64,000 nucleotides of DNA from Phycisphaerales bacterium (GCA_020847175.1 JADLCM010000005.1:62001-126000); one strand, 5' to 3'; shown: positions 9,780 through 19,618, counted from the first letter of the stretch. Made by a program: numbers and translations. The notes: a model not told the origin generated them from the letters alone.

Positions 9780-11192
9780 TCAGCCCGGAAGGGGGCGAGG
9801 CGAACTCTGGCCCTCGGCCCGAGCGGGCCAGCCCCGCCATCGCACCGGGCGACTCGCGGGGCGGGGCGAATGACAGAGCGCCGCCAATATCCACAGGTGG
9901 ACCGCGACCCTCGACCCGGTGTGCAGGGTTTCGAACAGGCCCGCGATGAGGAGCCCGACCAGCCCCAGCCACGCGGCCCCCGCGTAACCGTCATCGCGGT
10001 CGCCCGAAGCGATTCGGGCTTTCCGGCCCGCTCGCACCGAGCATGCGACGAACCCGCCGAAGAGCACCAATCCGACTGCGCCCTGCGTCGCGGCGATGTG
10101 CACGGGAGTGCCGTGTGCGTGTGCGTGGACCACGCGGGGACTGATCGCGGGGTCGTGCGCATGGAGGTGGGCCCGGGCCCAGGGTTGATACCCGCCCGCA
10201 CCAAGACCGACGACCGGGTGGGTTCTGAGGGCGTGCCAGGCTTCCTGCCACATGACGAGCCGCGCCCCGATGTTGGTGTCCAGGTTGCCCGCCGCGGCGG
10301 TGGAGAGTTCCCGGCGCGCCTGTTCGATCCGCGTGTTCACGCGCGGCCAGAGCGCAACACCCCCGGCCGCGAATGCCGCAAGCAAGACCAACGCCGCGAC
10401 TCCGGCCCCTCGCTTCGAGGTCCGCACCGCGTTGCGTCGCCTGCGGAACCACCACACGGCCCCGATCGCGAGCACGGCGGCGCCGGCGACCCACGCCCCC
10501 CGCGTGCCGATGGCGACCAACCCGAGCAGGGTGAGCACCGTGCCCGCGAGGGGCACCTTGCCCCCGGTCGATGCCAGCGCGCCCACGTGCAGCCCCAGTG
10601 CCCCCGCGAGCGCCGTCCCCCCCGCGACCGCGCCCCAATACCCGGCGATGCGGTCATCGCCCCGCGAGAGGCCGAACACCGCCTGCACAACCTGCGCGCC
10701 CCCTGCCGCGTCAATCGCCTGGGCGACGTGCCCGAGAACGAATCCGCTGAGGTAGGCGCCGATCAGCGCGCGCCGAAAAGGGAGGAGCGGAAACAGCGCG
10801 AAGAACGCGAGTATCCAGCGCCATTGCCCGGCCTCCGTGATGAGCCCCGCGGTCCGGTCGGGGCTCCACTGGATGCTCAGGAACATCCAGAGCCCCCAGG
10901 CGAGAGCGAACAGGAACGCCGGTGCGCGGAGCAACTGGAGATACACGCCGCCGATCCAGGAGAGTCGCAGGCCGGCGAGCCCCATCGCGATGCCGGTGGA
11001 AATCTCGGCGTACGACGCGGGCATGCTGGCGCAGAAGCACATCACAAGCCCGCCCAGCAGATGAGCCTTCGCCGCCCAGCGAAGAATGAAACCGAGCGCC
11101 GGGCTCTGCCATGGCGGCAGGGCGAGGGCGTGCCGATCAAACTCCCGCTGGATATCGATGGAACGCCGAAAGCTCCATCGCCCGGTGCTCAT
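9780..11192 (-). CDS. O-antigen ligase / Wzy-type polytopic membrane protein
   Basis: 470 residues with about ten hydrophobic helices and a large polar loop near residues 295-365 containing VVGLGAGGYQPWAR and VVHAHAHGTPVHIA. That Gly-rich segment followed by a His-rich loop next to a helix is the hallmark of the Wzy_C/O-antigen ligase family, which moves lipid-linked glycans onto lipid A core, onto protein, or polymerises them. The acceptor cannot be told from sequence. First gene of the minus-strand run with the ACT and HHH genes; it faces the 581-aa coiled-coil gene across a 171-bp divergent gap. The glycosyltransferases at 48-53 kb may belong to the same pathway, but this is inference. Confidence 0.85.
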   Translation of the reverse strand: MSTGRWSFRRSIDIQREFDRHALALPPWQSPALGFILRWAAKAHLLGGLVMCFCASMPASYAEISTGIAMGLAGLRLSWIGGVYLQLLRAPAFLFALAWGLWMFLSIQWSPDRTAGLITEAGQWRWILAFFALFPLLPFRRALIGAYLSGFVLGHVAQAIDAAGGAQVVQAVFGLSRGDDRIAGYWGAVAGGTALAGALGLHVGALASTGGKVPLAGTVLTLLGLVAIGTRGAWVAGAAVLAIGAVWWFRRRRNAVRTSKRGAGVAALVLLAAFAAGGVALWPRVNTRIEQARRELSTAAAGNLDTNIGARLVMWQEAWHALRTHPVVGLGAGGYQPWARAHLHAHDPAISPRVVHAHAHGTPVHIAATQGAVGLVLFGGFVACSVRAGRKARIASGDRDDGYAGAAWLGLVGLLIAGLFETLHTGSRVAVHLWILAALCHSPRPASRPVRWRGWPARAEGQSSPRPLPG

Positions 11193-11363
11193 CGGTCGAT
11201 TGTCAGCGCCGCACGGGCGATCCGCAAGCCCGGGGACCCACTTCAGCGGCGTCCGAGGCCCCCGCCCGAGCGCAATGTCACGCGATTGAAACCGGACATT
11301 TCATGAACCAAATCGAACCGCGGGTTGTACGATTGACTGTGATGGGCTCGTGTTGAGGTTGCC

Positions 11364-13109
11364 ATGAATCATCGCCAGCGGGTTCTCAACCAGGCCTCGC
11401 GCCGGCTCCTGATCTCGGACGCGCTTCGCCGGGGCGCCTGGTGCGCTGCGGGCGCCGGGGCGGGGGTGCTCGGGCTCGTGGTCGCCGAGCGGGTGTTCGG
11501 GGCGTCTGTGCCCTGGCCTGTCCTGGCGTGGGCCGTGCCCGCCGGCGCTGTCGCGGTCGCGGCCGGTTGGACCTGGGTGGGTCGTCGCTCGCCGCGGAGC
11601 ATCGCGCTCGCGCTGGACGAAGCCGCGGAGCTTCGCGAGGCCCTGAGCACGGCGCAGGTGCTTGAAACCCAGAGCGACCCCTGGTCCAAGGCCGTGATCG
11701 AAGCCTCGGAAGAACGGGCGCGTGCCGTGGACGTGCGCCGGGCGCTGCCCATTGAAACGCCGCGGGCCTGGCCGGTGGCGGCGGGGGCGGCGCTGGCGGC
11801 GGTCATCGCGTTTCTCGCCGTGCCGGATCTCGATCTGTTCGGCAAAGCCGCGGCGCGCCAGGGCCGCGCACGAGAAGAGACTGAGCTCCGGCTGGTGCGC
11901 GAGACCCTCAAGCCCGAACAGGAAAAACTTGACGAGTTGTTGAAGCAGGCTGGGATCGCGCCGGGCGCGGCGAACGCGCTGGAGTCCCCGGAGGTCGCTG
12001 CGGCGAGGACACCTGAAGACGCCCGGCGGGCGATCGTCAAGGAACTCTCCTCGATCGCGCGGCAGGCGCAGGAGAAAGGCGCGGGCGACCAGGCCCAGCG
12101 ACAGGAGGCCCTCGCCGATGCCATGCGCGAACTGCGCAGCCCCGGCGAAGGCGAACTGGGCGAAACCGCGCGCAAGCTCGCGCGGGGAGACTTCCGCGCC
12201 GCCCACAAGGCGCTCCAGGAGATTCAGGAGAAACTCCGCTCCGGCGAACTCGGCGAAGCCGATCGCGCGAAGCTGGAGGAGCAGGCCGCGAACCTGGCGC
12301 GGCAGCTCGATGCACTCGCCCGGGAACACAAGCCCACAGGCGCCCAGGCCGCCCAGGCCCTGCAGCAGGGGGGCATGTCCGCAGAGCAAGCGCAGAAGTT
12401 GGCGCAGCAGATGCTGTCCAACCCCGCAGCGGCACAGGAGATGATGCGCCAGGCGATGCAACAGATGCAGAACCTCTCGCCCGAGCAGCGCAGGCAACTC
12501 CAGCAAATGGCCGCACGGATGCAGGCGTCGGAGCAGATGCGCGACCTCGCGCGCCAGATGCAGAAGATGGCCGAAGGGATGAAGAACAATGATCCGTCGA
12601 GCGCCGACGGCGCCGGCGATGCCCTCGGCGAACTCGCTGCGCAGCAGAGCCAAGGTGAGGCCTCTCAGGAGTCAATGGACGCGGCCATGGCGCAACTGGA
12701 AAAGATGATGGCCCAATGCAGCGGAGGCTCGCAGGGCGCCTCGGGAATGTCGCAACCGGGAAGCGCCGGCGAATGGGCCGCGGGCGATGACCAGGGATCC
12801 GGGCGCGGCTCGGGCGGACCCGGCAGTGGAAACGGCGCATCCATCGGCGACACCCCGGCCCCGACCCGCACCAAGCGCGAGATCGCCAAGAGCCAGGACA
12901 CGGGCAAGGGGCCCGTGATCGCGAGCGAAGTGAGGGAGGGTGAGAGCGACGTGGGCGAGTCCCACGCCGAGTTCGTGGAGGCTGTCGAGGCGGCCGAGGC
13001 CGCCGCGAGCGAGGCCCTGGACACGCAGCTCGTGCCGCGAAATCGACAGGAGCTTGTGAAGCGTTACTTTTCAACGATGAAGCGGCGCGCGACGCCTCGG
13101 GATGAGTAG
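11364..13109 (+). CDS. Hypothetical membrane protein with Gln/Met-rich coiled coil
   Basis: 581 residues, family not recognised with certainty; the layout (two N-terminal TM helices near 25-70, a third near 137-150, then a very long charged helical region) resembles planctomycete DUF4175-like proteins. Residues about 330-410 are strikingly rich in Gln, Met and Ala (for example MMRQAMQQMQNLSPEQRRQLQQM), and residues 440-520 are Gly/Ser-rich and probably disordered. The C-terminus ends with VKRYFSTMKRRATPRDE. The stop codon TAG at 13107-13109 directly touches the GTG/ATG start of the solute-binding gene, implying translational coupling. Function unknown. Confidence 0.8.
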   Translation: MNHRQRVLNQASRRLLISDALRRGAWCAAGAGAGVLGLVVAERVFGASVPWPVLAWAVPAGAVAVAAGWTWVGRRSPRSIALALDEAAELREALSTAQVLETQSDPWSKAVIEASEERARAVDVRRALPIETPRAWPVAAGAALAAVIAFLAVPDLDLFGKAAARQGRAREETELRLVRETLKPEQEKLDELLKQAGIAPGAANALESPEVAAARTPEDARRAIVKELSSIARQAQEKGAGDQAQRQEALADAMRELRSPGEGELGETARKLARGDFRAAHKALQEIQEKLRSGELGEADRAKLEEQAANLARQLDALAREHKPTGAQAAQALQQGGMSAEQAQKLAQQMLSNPAAAQEMMRQAMQQMQNLSPEQRRQLQQMAARMQASEQMRDLARQMQKMAEGMKNNDPSSADGAGDALGELAAQQSQGEASQESMDAAMAQLEKMMAQCSGGSQGASGMSQPGSAGEWAAGDDQGSGRGSGGPGSGNGASIGDTPAPTRTKREIAKSQDTGKGPVIASEVREGESDVGESHAEFVEAVEAAEAAASEALDTQLVPRNRQELVKRYFSTMKRRATPRDE

Positions 13110-14189
13110 GTGATGAACCCGGGGGTCACGTCGATCGCCGGCGCCGGGAGCGAAGTGCCTCGGGCGGGACGTCGCCCGCCGATCTCTCGCAGATCCGCCT
13201 CTCTGCGTATCGGCGCCGGCATCGTGGGATGTGCCTGCGCGAGCATGTCCGGCTGCGCGCGCGCCGCGGCCGCGCGGCGCGTGGTCTTGTATTCCAGCGT
13301 GGACGAGGATGTCATCCGACCGCTTCTCCCCATGCTCAGCGCGCGGGCGGGCGCGACGATCGAGCTGGTAGGCGACAGCGAGGCCACCAAGACCTTCGGG
13401 CTTGTGAAGCGACTGGAGGCCGAGGCGTCGCGCCCCCGCGCCGATGTCTGGTGGTCCAGCGAGCCATTCGGCACGCTGGACCTCGCCGCCGCGGACCTGC
13501 TCGCGCCGGCGGAGCCTCCGCCGGGTTGGCCCGAGGCGTGGCGCGACCCGCGCGGCATGTGGCACGCTTTCGCCTGCCGCTTCCGCGTCATGGCCCGGCT
13601 CGCGGCCGAGAAGGCGCCTGCGCTCACGCTCGACGACCTCACGCACGAGTCGCACCGGGGCACGGTGGGCATGGCCCGCCCGCAGTTCGGCACCACGCGC
13701 GGGCACATGGGCGCCATCCGGCACGCCTGGGGTCCGGCCCGGTTTGAGGCGTGGCTCGATGCGATGCGGGCCAACCGCCTACGGCTCTTTGACGGCAATG
13801 CCACGGTGGTGCGCGCACTTGAAGACGGGTCGATCCGCATCGGCGTAACGGACAGCGACGATGTCTACGCGGCGCAGGCGCGGGGCGTGAGGCTCGCCTT
13901 CGCCCATGTCCGGAGCGGGCTCGAAGAGATGGTGATCCCCAGCACCGCGGCGATCGTGCGGGGCGGGCCGAACCCCGCCGGCGCCCTTCGCCTGTTGCAC
14001 GCGGTGCTCGGCCCGGAGGTGGCCGCGGTGCTGGCGTCGAGCCACTCCCGCAACGCGCCGGTCGATCCGGCGCTGCGGGCACGCCTCACGCCGGAGGCCC
14101 CCGCGCCCGACGGCCCGGGCCCGCTGGCGGAGATCAGCGCTTCGATCGGTCCGGCCGTGGAGGCATGTGAGCGGATTCTCGGCGCGTGA
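13110..14189 (+). CDS. Iron-type ABC transporter substrate-binding protein (FbpA-like)
   Basis: 359 residues in the bacterial extracellular solute-binding class that includes Fe(III) binders. Seen: an N-terminal export region with Cys at about residues 37-50 (IVGCACASMSGCARAAA, compatible with a lipobox), then RRVVLYSSVDEDVIRPLLPML, matching the first strand-helix of FbpA-type proteins, WWSSEPFGT, and the hinge region GTTRGHMGAIRHAWG. Start is GTG 13110 or ATG 13113; both abut the preceding stop. No permease or ATPase gene is adjacent, so it either shares a transporter elsewhere or has another role. Substrate (iron, thiamine, phosphonate) cannot be assigned. Confidence 0.85.
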   Translation: MMNPGVTSIAGAGSEVPRAGRRPPISRRSASLRIGAGIVGCACASMSGCARAAAARRVVLYSSVDEDVIRPLLPMLSARAGATIELVGDSEATKTFGLVKRLEAEASRPRADVWWSSEPFGTLDLAAADLLAPAEPPPGWPEAWRDPRGMWHAFACRFRVMARLAAEKAPALTLDDLTHESHRGTVGMARPQFGTTRGHMGAIRHAWGPARFEAWLDAMRANRLRLFDGNATVVRALEDGSIRIGVTDSDDVYAAQARGVRLAFAHVRSGLEEMVIPSTAAIVRGGPNPAGALRLLHAVLGPEVAAVLASSHSRNAPVDPALRARLTPEAPAPDGPGPLAEISASIGPAVEACERILGA

Positions 14190-14198
14190 GGGCCCCTG

Positions 14199-15347
14199 TC
14201 ACCGGGCCTTGAGCGAGGCCAGCGCGACGACCACCAGCAGGATCGCGACGATCCAGGCGCGGGTCACGACCTGGCCCTCGGTCCAGCCGCTCAGGTGGAA
14301 GTGGTGGTGAATCGGCGCGCACTTGAAGATGCGCTTGCCTCCGGTGCGCTTGAAGTACCCGACCTGCAGCACGACCGACCCGATCTCGAGCAGGAACACG
14401 CCGCACATGAGGAGAATCACGATCTCCTGGCGGATGACGAGCGCCACGTAGCCCACGAGCGCGCCCAGGCAGAGCGAGCCGGTGTCGCCCATGAAGACCT
14501 GCGCGGGCGCGCAGTTCCACCAGAGAAAGCCCAGGCACGCGCCGGCCATTGCGCCGGCGAGCACCGCCATCTCGTCGCCGCCCGGCACGTAGGGGACCAG
14601 AAGGCCGACGGCGCTCCCCTGGTCTCCGGCGATGAGGGCGAGAGCGACGATGCCCAACGAGACGATCGCGCTCAGGCCCGCGGCCAACCCGTCCATGCCG
14701 TCGGTGATGTTCACCGCGTTGGAGACCCCGGTGACCATGAGCACGGCGATGAGCACGAAGACCGGCAAGGGCAGGTACCAGAGCCCCGGCGCCGGGCCGC
14801 CCGGCACGTACGACTTCTGGAGGGGCAGGTTGAGCACGCGGGTCATCTCGCCGGGTTGGTTGCCGAGGAACCACCCCACGAGCAGGCCGATACCGAGTTG
14901 AAAGACGAGTTTTTCCCACGCGTACAGGCCCTGCCGGCCCTTGCCGCGGCGCGCCGCGGTGAGCTTGAGCCAGTCGTCGGCCCCGCCGACGCACGCCATC
15001 CACACCAGCACGATGATCCCGAGTTTGACCGAGAACTGCTGAAGGTCGGCGAGCAGCATCACCGACCCGAGCATCGCACCCGCGATCAGGATGCCCCCCA
15101 TCGTCGGCGTGTTCGCCTTGCCCGCCGTGTGGGCCCTGAGCGCCGCGGCGTCGGAGAGGCCCGAATCGCCGATCTTGAGCCGTCGGAGAAAGGCGATCGT
15201 GCGGCGCCCCATGAGGAGCACCATGAAGAACGCAACCCCCGCCGCGGCGAGCGCCCGAAACTGCACCTGGTCGAGAATGCGGAGGTAGGGATACAGGCCC
15301 ACCCGGTCGAGCCAATCGCGCAGGCTGTCGAGCAGGAGGTAGAGCAT
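14199..15347 (-). CDS. mraY: Phospho-N-acetylmuramoyl-pentapeptide-transferase
   Basis: Integral membrane enzyme that transfers phospho-MurNAc-pentapeptide from UDP to undecaprenyl phosphate, forming lipid I. The 382-residue protein has about ten TM helices and the family motifs KANTPTMGG near residue 95, the aspartate-rich site in NAVNITDGMDGLAAGL and FMGDTGSLCLGA, and the histidine block KCAPIHHHFHLSGW near 340. It sits 182 bp downstream of murF on the same strand, completing a murE-murF-mraY order as in dcw clusters, but murD/ftsW/murG do not follow. Confidence 0.97.
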   Translation of the reverse strand: MLYLLLDSLRDWLDRVGLYPYLRILDQVQFRALAAAGVAFFMVLLMGRRTIAFLRRLKIGDSGLSDAAALRAHTAGKANTPTMGGILIAGAMLGSVMLLADLQQFSVKLGIIVLVWMACVGGADDWLKLTAARRGKGRQGLYAWEKLVFQLGIGLLVGWFLGNQPGEMTRVLNLPLQKSYVPGGPAPGLWYLPLPVFVLIAVLMVTGVSNAVNITDGMDGLAAGLSAIVSLGIVALALIAGDQGSAVGLLVPYVPGGDEMAVLAGAMAGACLGFLWWNCAPAQVFMGDTGSLCLGALVGYVALVIRQEIVILLMCGVFLLEIGSVVLQVGYFKRTGGKRIFKCAPIHHHFHLSGWTEGQVVTRAWIVAILLVVVALASLKAR

Positions 15348-15529
15348 GGGTGATTGCGAACAGGCCCTTCGCCGATGGTCGCGCGGGCTCTCACCGAGCC
15401 GCGATGGTCAGGGAGCGGTCTCCCTGCGATGTGAAGCCACGCAGCCGAGTGCCGGATCACGCCCGTGGACGGCGCGGACACACGCCAAGGTTGCCTGATG
15501 GCGACGGAATCCGGCTTCGCCGACTCGCA

Positions 15530-16954
15530 TCATGCCGCCCCTTCTCGTTCTGCGCCCGCCGCCTCGATCACACGCTCCAGGCGCATGCCCCGCGACGCCT
15601 TGACGAGCACCAGGTCTCCGGGGCGCAGGCACGCCGCGGCCCGGGGCGCATCGTCGAGGGATGGGAAAACTTCAAGGCGTGGCATGCCGACGGTGCGTCC
15701 GAGCCTGCCCGCGGCCCCGGCCATTTCCGGCCCGATGAGCACCGCGACATCAATGCCCGGCTCCGCCCCCAGCGCGCGCAGCACCTCGTCGTGCAGGCCC
15801 GGCCCGCCCGGGCCTGTTTCGAGCATGTCGCCGAGCACCGCGACGCGACGCGACGCGCCGGCGCCGAGCTCGCGGAGCGAGCGGATCGCCGCGAGCATGC
15901 TCTCCGGGTTCGCGTTGTACGCATCGTTCAGGAAGTCAATGCCCCCGGCGCGCTGGCGAGCCAGGCGCATCTCCGGCCCGCGCGCACTCAGCAGCCCCGC
16001 GCCAATCTCCTCGGTCGAGAGACCGAATCGCCGGCCCACGGCCACGGCCATCGCCGCGTTGATTGCGTTGTGCCGCCCCAGCAGGGGCACGCGGTAGGTG
16101 GTGCGATCGGCAAAGCTGAACGTCGAGCCTTCGCCGTCCGGCGAGATCGAGGCGACGCGCAGATCGGCGTCCCCGGCTTCGCCGACGCGCACCAGCCCGG
16201 GCAGACCCTTCAGATACGGCTCCAGCACCGGCGTGCCCGCGGGCGCCACCGCGAGCCCCGGCCCGCCCGCGCCCCGGACGCCCTTGAGGAGCGCGGACTT
16301 CTCTGCGGCGACACCCTCGAGCCACCCCAATCCTTCGAGGTGGGCCCGCCCGATCAGGGTGATGACCCCGGCGGTGGGTTCGAGCAGGTCGGTCAGTGCC
16401 GCGATTTCGCCCGGGCCGCTCGTGCCCACTTCGCACACCACGAACTGATCGCCCGGGCGTGCATTCAGCAGCGTCAGGGGCACGCCCAGGCTGTTGTTGA
16501 AGCTCTTTGCGCTCGCCGTGCCCCGCAGCCGGGCGCTCAGCACCGCGTGAATCAGGCGGCAGATGGTTGTCTTGCCCGCGGAGCCGGTCACCCCGATCAC
16601 CCGGGCGTGGTCCATCGACCGGCGATAGGCCCGCGCGAGCTTGGCGAGGGCCGCGCGGCAGTTCTCAACCTGGAGCACGGGCATCGCGCCCGGAGCGCCC
16701 GCGGCGGCCCCCCCGTCGTCGACGATCGCAAGCCCCGCCCCGCGCGAGGCCGCATCTCCCAGGAACTGGTGCCCGTCAACCCGCTCGCCCCGCAGAGCAA
16801 AGAACACCTGCCCGCGCTCGAGCGAGCGCGTGTCGATCGACGCCCCGAGCGCCGATTGGCCTTCGGTCAGCGGCGGGCGGACCCAGCGCGTGCCGGCCCC
16901 GAGCGCGCTGCGCAGCGAGTCCAGCCTCCAGAACGCCGCGGCCTTGCTGCTCAT
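15530..16954 (-). CDS. murF: UDP-MurNAc-tripeptide--D-Ala-D-Ala ligase
   Basis: Cytosolic Mur ligase that adds D-Ala-D-Ala to UDP-MurNAc-tripeptide at the cost of ATP. 474 residues; ATP loop VIGVTGSAGKTT near residue 115-126, central ligase motif including the NAINAAMAVAVG segment, and C-terminal ligase-domain phrase DFLNDAYNANPESMLAAI, which is typical of MurF. It overlaps murE by 4 bp (16951-16954). The murF stop is followed by a 182-bp gap before mraY in which no gene is seen. Confidence 0.96.
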   Translation of the reverse strand: MSSKAAAFWRLDSLRSALGAGTRWVRPPLTEGQSALGASIDTRSLERGQVFFALRGERVDGHQFLGDAASRGAGLAIVDDGGAAAGAPGAMPVLQVENCRAALAKLARAYRRSMDHARVIGVTGSAGKTTICRLIHAVLSARLRGTASAKSFNNSLGVPLTLLNARPGDQFVVCEVGTSGPGEIAALTDLLEPTAGVITLIGRAHLEGLGWLEGVAAEKSALLKGVRGAGGPGLAVAPAGTPVLEPYLKGLPGLVRVGEAGDADLRVASISPDGEGSTFSFADRTTYRVPLLGRHNAINAAMAVAVGRRFGLSTEEIGAGLLSARGPEMRLARQRAGGIDFLNDAYNANPESMLAAIRSLRELGAGASRRVAVLGDMLETGPGGPGLHDEVLRALGAEPGIDVAVLIGPEMAGAAGRLGRTVGMPRLEVFPSLDDAPRAAACLRPGDLVLVKASRGMRLERVIEAAGAEREGAA

Positions 16955-18453
16955 GCCCCCGCCCCCGCCGCCATGTGCCGCCGGCCCAGGGCGCGCCGGG
17001 CCTCTTCCACATCGTCGAACGGTCTCCGCACCACCCCCCCCGCTCCATCCGGCAGAATCTGCTCCCGTTCATGCCCCTTGCCCGCGATCAGCACGATGTC
17101 GGCGGGCGCGGCGCGGTCGATTGCAAGGGCGATCGCCCTGGCCCGGTCGGCCTCGATGACCCGTTGGGCTCCGCCATCCATGCCCTGAACCACCATCTCG
17201 ATGATTGAGCCGGGGTCTTCGGTGCGCGGGTTGTCGCTGGTGACGACCGCCACGTCGCTGAGTCGACTGGCGATGCGCCCCATGCGAGGGCGCTTGGTGC
17301 GGTCGCGGTCTCCGCCGCATCCGAAGACCACCCAGAGCCGCCCCGCGCCCTTGCGGGCGGCGAGTGCGACAAGCACCCGTTCCAGGGCGTCATCGGTGTG
17401 GGCGTAATCGACCAGGACCACCGGACCCGCGCCCTCATCAACCCGTTGCAGGCGCCCCGCGGGGGCCTGGAGCCGGGGCAGGGCGTGGGCAAGTTGCTCG
17501 CGCGAGAGCCCGCAGCTGAAGCACGCCGCGACGGCCTGGAGCAGGTTCATCGCGTTGTGCGCGCCGATCAGTTTCGTTCGGGCGTCGAAGGCTCCCCACG
17601 GCCCGGAGAACCGCAGGCGCGACCCGTCCCGGTCCGACCCGAGCTCTTCCACCCGGCAGGTCGCCGGCAGCCGGGCCGAACAACGGAGCACGCGGGCGCG
17701 GCACGACCGCACCATCGCTTCGCAGGCCGGGTCATCCATGTTCACGATCGCGGAGGCCGAACCGGGCAGCAACTCAAAGAGCCTCGCCTTGGCGGCGCGG
17801 TAGGCCTCCATCGTGCCGTGATAGTCCAGATGGTCGCCAGTCAGGTTCGTGAAGACCCCCGCCGCGAATCGCAGCCCGTCCGCCCGGCGCTGGTCGAGGG
17901 CGTGGCTGGAGACTTCCATCGCCGCCGCCGCGCAGCCGTGCGTTGCCATGCGGGCCAGCCAGGCGCTCAGGTCCGGCGCTCCCGGGGTGGTCATCGAGGC
18001 CGGGCGCGACTCCCGCCCGTCGAAGTTCTCGACCGTGCCCATGAGGCCGCAGGTGTGGCCCGCGGCCTCGAAGACCTGGCGGCACAGGGTTGCCACCGTG
18101 GTCTTGCCGTTGGTGCCCGTCACGCCGATCAGCCGAAGCGCGTGCGAGGGCCGCCCCGCCAAGCGTTCGGCAAGGATTGCCCCGGCGCGGGCGGCGTCGG
18201 AAACCAGCAGGCTCACCCCCCCGCGCGAGGCGACCTCGCCCGCGAGGGACGCATCCTGGGTCACCACTCCGAGCGCTCCGCGCCCCATCGCATCGGACGC
18301 GAATCGCCCGCCATCCGTCCTTGACCCCGGGCGGGCGATGAAGAGATCGCCCGGGGATGCCTGGCGGCTGTCTTCGCAGGCGCGAAGCACCTCGACGCCG
18401 GTGTCGCCGCGCACGGCCGCCTCCAATCCTTCGATCGCGTCGCGCAGCAGCAT
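16951..18453 (-). CDS. murE: UDP-MurNAc-tripeptide synthetase, meso-DAP type
   Basis: Mur ligase adding the third stem-peptide residue. ATP loop GVTGTNGKTT, and substrate motif DNPR at residues 407-410, which in this family selects meso-diaminopimelate over lysine. The frame stays open upstream to 18558, but the segment before 18453 is Arg/Pro-rich and unlike MurE; the ATG at 18453 gives MLLRDAIEGLEA and 500 residues, the family length. Overlaps murF by 4 bp. The 131-bp gap to the divergent SDR gene at 18585 should hold both promoters. Family is certain; the start is probable. Confidence 0.95.
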   Translation of the reverse strand: MLLRDAIEGLEAAVRGDTGVEVLRACEDSRQASPGDLFIARPGSRTDGGRFASDAMGRGALGVVTQDASLAGEVASRGGVSLLVSDAARAGAILAERLAGRPSHALRLIGVTGTNGKTTVATLCRQVFEAAGHTCGLMGTVENFDGRESRPASMTTPGAPDLSAWLARMATHGCAAAAMEVSSHALDQRRADGLRFAAGVFTNLTGDHLDYHGTMEAYRAAKARLFELLPGSASAIVNMDDPACEAMVRSCRARVLRCSARLPATCRVEELGSDRDGSRLRFSGPWGAFDARTKLIGAHNAMNLLQAVAACFSCGLSREQLAHALPRLQAPAGRLQRVDEGAGPVVLVDYAHTDDALERVLVALAARKGAGRLWVVFGCGGDRDRTKRPRMGRIASRLSDVAVVTSDNPRTEDPGSIIEMVVQGMDGGAQRVIEADRARAIALAIDRAAPADIVLIAGKGHEREQILPDGAGGVVRRPFDDVEEARRALGRRHMAAGAGA

Positions 18454-18584
18454 CGCTCCGGCTCCGTCCGGGTGTGGCGCAACGATATCGGTTCGAGGGC
18501 GGCCTTGCGCCCCAGAGATTCGGCGTCGCCGTCGCGGTGTCGGCACTACCATGTCCACCTTGGAGCGGCTTCGCTGGAGTAGCC

Positions 18585-19556
18585 ATGAGTCAGGTCATCG
18601 CCATCGCCGGGGCAACAGGGTTCGTGGGGCGTCACGCGGTTCGCGAGTTGTTGGGACGTGGCCTGCGGGTTCGAGCGCTGGTGCGCGACCTCTCCCGCGC
18701 GAGCGGCCTCCTGGGCACACACCAGGCCCTTTCACTGGTGGAGGGTGAGGCTGAGCGCTCCGCGGACCGCGAGTCGCTCCTCCGCGGCGCTTCGGCGTGC
18801 ATCAACGCGATCGGCATCATCCGCGAGAGCGCGAGCCAGACCTTCCGCGTCTGCCACACCGGCATCACCCGGGGCCTCGTCGAAGGCTGCGAGGCGCTCG
18901 GCGTCGGGCGATTTGTGCAGGTCTCGGCCCTGGGGGTCGGCGACGAGGGCAACTGCAGCTATCGGCAGAGCAAGTTCGAGGCCGAGATGATCGTCCGCCG
19001 GAGCGACCTGGCCTGGACAATCCTGCGCCCCGGCATGATCCTGGGTGCGGGGAGCGGCTTTCTGGAAATGGCCCGCGGCTGGGTGACCGGCAAGGCGTTT
19101 CCGCATGTCGCCCTGCCCTACTTCAAGAGGCACGTCTCCGGCCCGCCGGTGCCGGGCCTGGCGACGCTCGAAGACCCGGCGATTGCTCCCGTCTCGGTGC
19201 TGGATGTCGCCCGCGCGATCGGCGAGTGCCTGGGGCGCCCGGGCACAGAGGGCGAGGTGATCGATCTCGTGGGCCCCGAATCTACGACCATGCCGGCGAT
19301 CCTCAAGTCCGTGAAGGATTCCACGCCCCTGGCGAAGAGGTGGCTGAGGCTTGTCCCGCTGCCGCATTCCGTCGGCGTGCGACTGGCCAAACTCGCCCGC
19401 CCGCTGGGCTTTCGTCATGCCCTGCCGTTCGACGAAGGCATGGCGCGCATCGCGGGTGAAGACTCGGTGGCGCGCCGGGACAAAGCGGAGTCACTGCTGG
19501 GTTTCGAGGCGTCGCCGGTGCTCGCACACCTTCCCACGTTCATGGCGGGCCGGTAA
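18585..19556 (+). CDS. NAD(P)-binding SDR, NDUFA9 / complex I-like
   Basis: Atypical extended short-chain dehydrogenase of 323 residues with the Rossmann motif GATGFVGRH at the very N-terminus and the family stretch SKFEAEMIVRRSDLAWTILRP near 135-155. This pattern matches NDUFA9-like / NmrA-like proteins, which bind NAD(P)H and are often non-catalytic or involved in quinone or lipid metabolism. The ATG at 18585 is chosen because the Rossmann motif begins five residues later; the open frame upstream lies antisense to murE. Substrate unknown. Confidence 0.88.
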   Translation: MSQVIAIAGATGFVGRHAVRELLGRGLRVRALVRDLSRASGLLGTHQALSLVEGEAERSADRESLLRGASACINAIGIIRESASQTFRVCHTGITRGLVEGCEALGVGRFVQVSALGVGDEGNCSYRQSKFEAEMIVRRSDLAWTILRPGMILGAGSGFLEMARGWVTGKAFPHVALPYFKRHVSGPPVPGLATLEDPAIAPVSVLDVARAIGECLGRPGTEGEVIDLVGPESTTMPAILKSVKDSTPLAKRWLRLVPLPHSVGVRLAKLARPLGFRHALPFDEGMARIAGEDSVARRDKAESLLGFEASPVLAHLPTFMAGR

Positions 19557-19618
19557 GGGCGCCGGCGCGGGGCCCGCCACGCCGCATCCCGGGGTTCGAT
19601 CCGCGCCTGCACGGCGCC

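Noticed and set aside
19590-19618. T-loop-like GGTTCGATCC
   Set aside because: Flanking bases do not pair as a tRNA T-stem and no anticodon arm is present.
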